Below, piece by piece: positions 34,873 to 39,710 of a DNA stretch of 39,710 bases; position 1 is the first letter of the stretch; the number at the start of each line of letters is the position of its first letter. Both the position numbers and the translations under genes were made by a program. The notes under the pieces are model-generated. The model was not told where the DNA came from. It did no database searches and was given only the letters and a program-made list of their open reading frames with translations. The stretch is from an uncultured bacterium (GTDB taxonomy: Bacteria; Actinomycetota; Coriobacteriia; Coriobacteriales; Coriobacteriaceae), in NCBI GenBank assembly GCA_905214435.1, contig CAJMMA010000014.1:1-39710 (forward strand). The letters run 5' to 3'.

Positions 34873-35958
34873 TTACAGCGCGAAGGCGTCGACGTCGCCC
34901 CAGTGGCGGCGCAGCGTGATGGCGGCAGCAGGCTCGGTATTGTCAAAGACGACCGACCATTGCGTATTGCTGGTGATGTCTTCCGGATTGGGCTCTTGCG
35001 CTGCGGCGCGTAGGGCCTTCCAAGCGACTGCCTCGTCTTGGGCACCGACATGGGCGTCAAGGACATCGGCGATTGCGACGGCGCGCTCTTTACCATGGCC
35101 CAGCTCGCCATTCTTTTGGTTGGGCAGCACTTCGTCGTCATAGCAGGCATAGAAGTTCGTAACCTGGCGCACAGGAGTCGCTTTGAAAGTGCGGTCCGGA
35201 TCGCGCGGATCCCACTCCACCACCCGCGCGTCACCGGCGGCGTCGTTGACAAAGAAGTGGTAATCGCGTCCTGCCATGGCGTGCATGTCGTAGGCGGAAA
35301 GCAGGTCGACAGCTTCTTGCGTGGTGGCGGCACGGTCGAGCACCAGACGGATGGCGAGCGAGGTATTGATGACGGGGCGTTGCGTGTCCTGGTCACAGGG
35401 CTTGGAATCCAGGGTGAGTACGGCAACGGACACGCCGCATTCGTTAACACCGTCGAGCTGGGCAAACGGGCCCATGAGTGCGGCGACGCGTCCGGCGACG
35501 GAGTCAAGCGGAGTGTTATCGCCCAGGTTGTTGAGGGCGGCAAATCCGATGGAGGCATAGCCGCCGCGTGGGTGATTGCGCACCAGCAGCGCCGAGGTGT
35601 CGTCCTTAAAGTCGTAATTGCGACCGGTGCGCACGCGGCCTTCGGCATCTACGGCGACAAAAGCGCTGCAGGCAAACTGGGGCGCCTGGACATGTGCCGG
35701 CACACCGGGCAGCACCTGCGCCACCACGGCATCGATGTAGGCCTGGTCGTCGCGTACGCCGGCGGCGATGATGCGATCAAGATCGTAGTCGTAGGCGATG
35801 TCGATTGCGTACAGGTCATAGCCATCCGCGTAGCCGGTCAAGCGTTTGAGCGACGCGGCGGACTTGATTTGCTTGTGATAAACGATACCGGTGGCAGCGG
35901 CAAGGCCGACGGCGACACTCGCGACACCGCAGGCGATGGCAATGTTACGTGGCTTCAT
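34873..35958 (-). CDS. Ntn-hydrolase of the choloylglycine hydrolase/penicillin acylase type, membrane-anchored
   Basis: A 361-aa protein with an N-terminal hydrophobic segment (IAIACGVASVAVGLAAATGIV, residues 7-27), either a signal anchor or a signal peptide. A ~60-residue pro-region then leads to the nucleophile block FACSAFVAVDAEGRVRTGRNYDF with Cys97. Further linear-amide hydrolase features are GFAALNNLGDN, GVNECGVSVAVLTLD and YDMHAMAGRDYHFFVNDAAG. Cleavage before Cys97 would give the free N-terminal nucleophile. Classical bile salt hydrolases start with Cys2 and lack a signal, so this is a different, probably extracytoplasmic, relative. Candidate substrates are N-acyl amino acids, penicillin V-like amides or bile salts; none is proven. 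Confidence 0.8.
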   Translation of the reverse strand: MKPRNIAIACGVASVAVGLAAATGIVYHKQIKSAASLKRLTGYADGYDLYAIDIAYDYDLDRIIAAGVRDDQAYIDAVVAQVLPGVPAHVQAPQFACSAFVAVDAEGRVRTGRNYDFKDDTSALLVRNHPRGGYASIGFAALNNLGDNTPLDSVAGRVAALMGPFAQLDGVNECGVSVAVLTLDSKPCDQDTQRPVINTSLAIRLVLDRAATTQEAVDLLSAYDMHAMAGRDYHFFVNDAAGDARVVEWDPRDPDRTFKATPVRQVTNFYACYDDEVLPNQKNGELGHGKERAVAIADVLDAHVGAQDEAVAWKALRAAAQEPNPEDITSNTQWSVVFDNTEPAAAITLRRHWGDVDAFAL

Positions 35959-36119
35959 GACGGCTCCTCTCGTCCTGTTAGCGCAATTGTCGCAAAAGGA
36001 GCGCGGGCATGATGGCTCAACTTGGTGAGCGGCGCGGAATTAAGCACGGAATGAAGGGTGCGGCGCTGGCGTGGCGGGGTATGCTGGAGGGGACCATCAA
36101 CCCAGCGAAAGGGGAGAGC

Positions 36120-37505
36120 ATGACGGATCAGGAAACGATCGAGCGCGTGCACGTGACGGCCGACGATATCGAGGCCTCCAACGACCTTATCGACTTTATC
36201 GAGGCATGCCCCAGCATGTTCCATACGGCGGCGACCATTATGGCCGAGCTCGACGAGGCGGGCTTTACCTACCTGCCCGAGAACGCAGCGTGGGACATCG
36301 AGCCGGGCGGGCGTTATTACACGCAGCGTAACACCTCGAGCGTCGTTGCCTTTAAGGTGGGCGAAGACCTGGCCGCTACGTGGGGCGAGGACGGCGTTGC
36401 CGGCGACTATCATTTTCAACTCACGGCGTCACACAGCGATTCGCCGACGTTTAAGGTTAAGGCCGTGCCCGAGCTCGACGGCGCGGGCGAGACGCTGCGC
36501 CTGAACACCGAGGCCTACGGCGGCATGATTGACTATACCTGGTTCGATCGCCCGCTGGCACTTGCGGGCCGCGTGCTGGTGCGCGAGGGCGACCGTATCG
36601 AGAGCCGCTTGCTCGCTACCGAGCGCGAAGTTGCCATTATCCCGAGCCTTGCCATCCATATGAATCGTGGCGTTAACGAGGGCTTTGCGCCCAACCGAGC
36701 CGTCGACCTGTGCCCGCTCATCAGCGCTGGCGACCTTAAGCAGGGAGATTTTGACGCCCTGATCGCTGATGAACTGGACGTTGAGCCCGAGCAGATCCTG
36801 GGCCGCGATCTGTTCCTGGTCAATCGTCAGGATGCACGCATCTGGGGCTGGGCCGACGAGTTTATCTCGACGCCCAAGCTCGACGACCTGGCCTGCGCCT
36901 ACACCTCGCTGCAGGCATTTTTGGGTGCCGAGAACGCGCACGACGTTTCGGTCTTCTGCTGCTTTGATAACGAGGAGGTTGGCTCCGAGACCAAGCAGGG
37001 CGCCATGTCGACGTTCTTGGCCGATGCGCTGCGACGCATCAACGGATCGCTGGGCTTTGATGACGAGTCCTACCATCGTGCGCTTGCCGCCTCGATGCTC
37101 GTGAGCTGCGATAATGCGCATGCCGTGCATCCCAATCATGCCGAAAAGTGTGACGCTCGCAACCAGGTGGTGCTTAACGGCGGCATCGTCATCAAAGAAG
37201 CCGCCAACCAGCACTACTGCACCGACGCCTTTAGCCGCGCGGTGTTCCAGGCTATCTGCGATGACGCCGACGTGCCCACGCAGGCCTTCGCCAACAAGAG
37301 CGACATGGCCGGCGGTTCTACCCTGGGCAACCTGTCGAACATGCAGGCGAGCATGCATGCCGTGGACGTGGGCCTGCCGCAGCTTGCCATGCACTCGAGC
37401 TACGAGACCGGCGGCGTGCGCGACGTGATGTACGCCATCCGCGCCCTCACCGCCTTCTACGAGCGCAACCTAACCATCAACGGCGCCGAAAGCGTAGAGC
37501 TCTAA
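36120..37505 (+). CDS. M18-family aminopeptidase
   Basis: A dinuclear-zinc aminopeptidase of 461 aa, related to aspartyl aminopeptidase (PepA/ApeB). Metal and active-site segments are LTASHSDSPTFKVK (His-Ser-Asp), KLDDLACAY (Asp bridging metal), CCFDNEEVGSET (Glu-Glu pair), LVSCDNAHAVHPN and the C-terminal LAMHSSYETGG with the last His. ATG 36120 follows AAAGGGGAGA; an earlier ATG at 36009 adds unrelated residues. It probably removes N-terminal acidic or neutral residues from peptides in the cytosol and forms a dodecamer, as known for the family. The TAA stop is part of repeat A copy 5. Confidence 0.94.
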   Translation: MTDQETIERVHVTADDIEASNDLIDFIEACPSMFHTAATIMAELDEAGFTYLPENAAWDIEPGGRYYTQRNTSSVVAFKVGEDLAATWGEDGVAGDYHFQLTASHSDSPTFKVKAVPELDGAGETLRLNTEAYGGMIDYTWFDRPLALAGRVLVREGDRIESRLLATEREVAIIPSLAIHMNRGVNEGFAPNRAVDLCPLISAGDLKQGDFDALIADELDVEPEQILGRDLFLVNRQDARIWGWADEFISTPKLDDLACAYTSLQAFLGAENAHDVSVFCCFDNEEVGSETKQGAMSTFLADALRRINGSLGFDDESYHRALAASMLVSCDNAHAVHPNHAEKCDARNQVVLNGGIVIKEAANQHYCTDAFSRAVFQAICDDADVPTQAFANKSDMAGGSTLGNLSNMQASMHAVDVGLPQLAMHSSYETGGVRDVMYAIRALTAFYERNLTINGAESVEL

Positions 37506-37555
37506 ACCTGCCAAAAAGGGATGTTAATTTTGGCATGTTTTATCTGGGCAAATGC
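37504..37555 (+). repeat. Dispersed repeat A, copy 5 (partly decayed)
   Basis: AAACCTGCCAAAAAGGGATG, then TTAATTTTGGCATG and TTTTATCTGGGCAAATG. The left half is intact, while the central ACAGGTTT has been lost and the right arm has CATG in place of CAGG. It begins inside the aminopeptidase TAA stop. Confidence 0.8.
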
Positions 37556-37588
37556 AAAGGGTGAAACCGAACTAGATCGGTGATGCGT

Positions 37589-37623
37589 AGCCGCCGAGGT
37601 GCAATGTGCCTCGGCGGCTTTTT
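37589..37623 (+). terminator. Intrinsic terminator of the M18 aminopeptidase
   Basis: AGCCGCCGAGG (37589-37599) pairs with CCTCGGCGGCT (37609-37619), followed by T5. Confidence 0.92.
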
Positions 37624-37718
37624 GTGTACAGAGTACGGCTAATGCTTATAAATGCTATACATGCTTTACGTATCTACCATAGAGTTTTATGATAGTTTTG
37701 AAGTATTAAGGAGGGGTC

Positions 37719-38099
37719 ATGACCACAACAGCCGCTCAGATCAACGTACGTCTCGATGCCGATCTTAAAAGGAGTGGGGACGCCGCTCTCTCCAAGGCCG
37801 GTATGACGCCGAGCCAAGCGGTGCGAGCGCTCTGGCAGCTTGCAGCGTCGCTGGCCGATCGCCCCGGTGCGCTCGAGGATATCCTGCTGCCCAGTCGTGC
37901 CCGGGCGGAACAGCGCGAGCGCGAAAAGGCCGCCAAACGTAAGCTCGAGCTCATGGATCAGGGGTCGAAGCTGTTCGCTGCCGCTTGCTGTGAGTCGGGA
38001 ATCGATATGGTCAAGGCTCAGCCATCGGACGACGAAGAGCTCAAACGGAATGCCTATGCGGATCGCTATGGCGAGGAGATGAGCTGGCTCTATGAGTGA
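37719..38099 (+). CDS. RelB/DinJ-family antitoxin
   Basis: A 126-aa protein with an N-terminal ribbon-helix-helix of the RelB/DinJ type (AAQINVRLDADLKRSGDAALSKAGMTPSQAVRALWQ), which should bind its own promoter as a dimer. The longer charged C-terminus (REREKAAKRKLELMD onward) is the likely toxin-binding part. AAGGAGG stands before the ATG. The preceding ~90 bp are AT-rich with short ATGCTTT-like iterations and ATAGAGTTTTAT, fitting promoter/operator DNA. It overlaps the PIN-domain gene by 8 bp, a classic antitoxin-first toxin-antitoxin arrangement. Confidence 0.88.
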   Translation: MTTTAAQINVRLDADLKRSGDAALSKAGMTPSQAVRALWQLAASLADRPGALEDILLPSRARAEQREREKAAKRKLELMDQGSKLFAAACCESGIDMVKAQPSDDEELKRNAYADRYGEEMSWLYE

Positions 38100-38586
38100 G
38101 ACTCCAAAGCGCATCTTGGTTGACGCCAACGTGTGGCTCGATTACTTCATTCCCTCACGACGTGGTCGTTCGGTGGCGATTGAGTTTTTACGCGATGCAT
38201 GCACGGCACAGGTTGATTTGCTGTACGCGGCGACATCGTCCAAAGACCTGTTCTATTTGATTTCAAGTGAACATAAGGCATGGTATCGGCGAGAGCACGG
38301 TTCGCTTTCCCAGTATGCCGCTACGGTAGCGACTTCGCTTGCATGGGATTGTCTTAGCGTGCTGTCGCAGCTTGCCACGCCAGTGCCCTGTGACCTGAGC
38401 GACATCTGGATGGCGAGCAGACAGCGTGAGCTCCATAGCGATTACGAAGACGATTTAATCATTGCGGCAGCGATACGCGCTCAAGCAGATCTACTGGTCA
38501 CCAACGATGTCAAACTCTGTTCGCATGCGCCCGTCGCAGCAATGAACGTCGAAAACGCAAGAAAGTACTTGGCAACGCTCAAATAG
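38092..38586 (+). CDS. PIN-domain ribonuclease toxin
   Basis: A 164-aa PIN-fold protein, presumably an Mg-dependent RNase (VapC-like). The acidic active-site residues sit in RILVDANVWLDYF (first Asp), LLYAATSSKDLFYL and the DYEDDLIIAAAIRAQADLLVTND block (Glu/Asp pairs, terminal TND). It is translated from an ATG inside the antitoxin 3' end with GAGGAG ahead. Pairing of a PIN toxin with a RelB/DinJ-like antitoxin is less common than VapB-VapC. Its RNA target cannot be told. Confidence 0.88.
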   Translation: MSETPKRILVDANVWLDYFIPSRRGRSVAIEFLRDACTAQVDLLYAATSSKDLFYLISSEHKAWYRREHGSLSQYAATVATSLAWDCLSVLSQLATPVPCDLSDIWMASRQRELHSDYEDDLIIAAAIRAQADLLVTNDVKLCSHAPVAAMNVENARKYLATLK

Positions 38587-38604
38587 CTCTAGACCTCACT
38601 GGCC

Positions 38605-38684
38605 GAACAAAAGTCAGCGAGGGCCCACAGATAGAGCCAACGCCAGCCAGACCCCGCAGGTTGAACAAAAGTCAGCGAGAGCCC
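38605..38684. repeat. 22-bp direct repeat pair after the toxin gene
   Basis: GAACAAAAGTCAGCGAGGGCCC (38605-38626) recurs at 38663-38684 with one change (AGAGCCC). The spacing is 58 bp start to start. Two units only, so it is not a CRISPR array. Confidence 0.6.
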
Positions 38685-38776
38685 GTCTGGTCGAGCAAGG
38701 TGCCTTGAAAGAGGAGGGCATTGGCCTTCTGGCCATGCCCGACGATTGAAAGGCAGATTGCCGTCCAGACGGGCTC
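38679..38776. repeat. Palindromic element downstream of the dehydrogenase
   Basis: GAGCCCGTCTGG (38679-38690) pairs with CCAGACGGGCTC (38765-38776). The interior has the hairpin GGGCAT-TGGCC-TTCT-GGCC-ATGCCC. The nested architecture resembles repeat P, but I do not see the conserved P segments. Confidence 0.55.
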
Positions 38777-38791
38777 GCAGCGTCGAGTGGT

Positions 38792-38813
38792 CCGCCGTTC
38801 GTTAGAACGGCGG
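38792..38813 (-). terminator. Short hairpin next to the dehydrogenase stop
   Basis: CCGCCGTTC (38792-38800) pairs with GAACGGCGG (38805-38813) around GTTA, directly after the stop codon of the minus-strand gene. There is no T run. Confidence 0.55.
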
Positions 38814-38817
38814 AACC

Positions 38818-39710
38818 CTAATGTTCGATCCAGCAGCGCAGGGTCTCGCCGGCCTGCAGGTGACGCAGATTCTCCGCGGCGATGTCGACCACATTGTTGA
38901 GCGTAGCCTCCAAGTGGAACCAGCCCGAGACGTGCGGCGTGATGAGCATGTTGGGGGCATCCCACAACGGGCTTGTCTCAGGCAGCGGCTCGGGGTCGGT
39001 GACGTCGACCGCGGCGCCGGCGAGATGTCCCGACTCCAGGGCGGCAACCAGGTCGTCGGCAACCACAAGGTCGCCGCGGCCGCCGTTGGCAAAGAAGGTG
39101 CCCGGCTTCATCGCGGCAAAGAACTCGGCGTTCGCCAGGCAGCGGGTCTCGGGTGTGCTAGGCATAAAGGATGCGACGATGTCGGCCTCGGCCAGGCGCT
39201 CGGGTAGGGCGTCCATGCCGTCCATGTCCTCAAACACGATGGGGTAGACGAGCGGATGGCGCTTGATGCCGCGGACGTGTGCACCCATGCTGCGGCAGAG
39301 CGTGGCGAAGTGGCCGCCGATATCGCCCGCGCCCAGCACGAGCACATTGGCATTTTTGAGCGAAGTGACCGGCCCCAAATCCTCCCAGCGATGCTCGCGC
39401 TGCAAGTCGTGATAGCCAGGCAGACGCTTCATCATGGAAAGGACCATGGCAAACATGTGCTCGCTCACGGCCTGGCCGTAGGCGCCCACCGAGCAAGACA
39501 GTTTGGCGTCGGCTGGCACGGTGCCGGCGGCCAAGTAATCGTCATAGCCCGCGGTCTGTAGTTGCAGCAGCTGGAGGTGCTCGCATGCGGTAAGCAGGGC
39601 AGGGTCTATGTTGCCCAAGATCACGTCGGCGTTGACGACTTGTTCGCGCGTGATAGCGTCGGAGCTCGTGTAGATAAAGTCCTCGCCCGGAGCGCTCGAC
39701 TCAAGAATTG
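38818..39710 (-). CDS. D-isomer-specific 2-hydroxyacid dehydrogenase (5' end outside window)
   Basis: The frame stays open to the window edge, giving 297 visible codons; the GTG at 39624 is internal. The NAD-binding Rossmann domain shows VLVLGAGDIGGHFATLCRSMGA (GxGxxG), followed by LPERLAEADIVASFMPSTPETR, MKPGTFFANGGRGDLV (usual Arg region) and the catalytic-His region ITPHVSGWFH. Substrate-domain parts are LLQLQTAGYDDY and SVGAYGQAVSEHMFAM. Members reduce 2-keto acids such as phosphopyruvate, glyoxylate or branched-chain keto acids; the substrate cannot be named. In most relatives the His region reads TPHxxG, which is met here. Confidence 0.88.
   Translation of the reverse strand, partial: ILESSAPGEDFIYTSSDAITREQVVNADVILGNIDPALLTACEHLQLLQLQTAGYDDYLAAGTVPADAKLSCSVGAYGQAVSEHMFAMVLSMMKRLPGYHDLQREHRWEDLGPVTSLKNANVLVLGAGDIGGHFATLCRSMGAHVRGIKRHPLVYPIVFEDMDGMDALPERLAEADIVASFMPSTPETRCLANAEFFAAMKPGTFFANGGRGDLVVADDLVAALESGHLAGAAVDVTDPEPLPETSPLWDAPNMLITPHVSGWFHLEATLNNVVDIAAENLRHLQAGETLRCWIEH

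Noticed and set aside
38605..38684. CRISPR-like direct repeat
   Set aside because: Only two units with one mismatch and no cas genes nearby.

Overview
The window looks like a chromosome segment of a gut Coriobacteriia member, most likely Collinsella. This is inferred from the high G+C content, the strictly fermentative gene set (pyruvate formate-lyase, its activase, phosphofructokinase), Coriobacteria-like proteins and an abundance of short palindromic intergenic repeats. No tRNA, rRNA or CRISPR array was seen.

Layout. 1-513 is the 3' end of an IS110-family transposase. 737-1768 (-) is DAHP synthase. 1769-2336 holds a dispersed repeat and a MITE-like element with 34-bp terminal inverted repeats. 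2337-7005 (-) is a marR-ABC-ABC operon for a heterodimeric exporter. 7556-9944 (+) is a pyruvate formate-lyase split into a catalytic-core gene and a separate glycyl-radical gene. Directly downstream, a second IS110-family element (10061-11638) sits inside a palindromic repeat. Its 5' region contains guide-like segments matching its own target and ends, as expected for a bridge RNA. Then follow degV, pflA, an MTA/SAH nucleosidase, engB and a decayed DUF3990/XRE module.

16564-21859 is an aspartate-family cluster: thrB and thrC (-) diverge from aspartate kinase and asd (+). It is followed by ogt, an OmpR/histidine kinase pair, an AIM24-like gene, a CLC channel broken by one amber codon, a GyrI-like gene, a MacB/FtsX-type ABC pair, a membrane-anchored XRE regulator, phosphofructokinase, an Ntn-hydrolase, an M18 aminopeptidase, a RelB/PIN toxin-antitoxin pair, and a 2-hydroxyacid dehydrogenase that runs off the window.

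How it fits together. The metabolic genes support fermentative glycolysis (phosphofructokinase; PFL with its activase) and amino-acid synthesis (DAHP synthase; aspartate to threonine). Three repeat classes recur between genes: (A) a ~50-bp element built on AAACCTGCCAAAA / TTTTGGCAGGTTT, (P) a ~125-bp double palindrome with conserved internal segments, and (G) a GTAGATTTTTGGGAC hairpin. Class P copies stand just after stop codons in a fixed orientation and show compensatory arm changes. One P copy is the target of the IS110 element. The two points most worth follow-up are the split PFL and the IS110 element with a readable bridge-RNA programme aimed at a chromosomal repeat.
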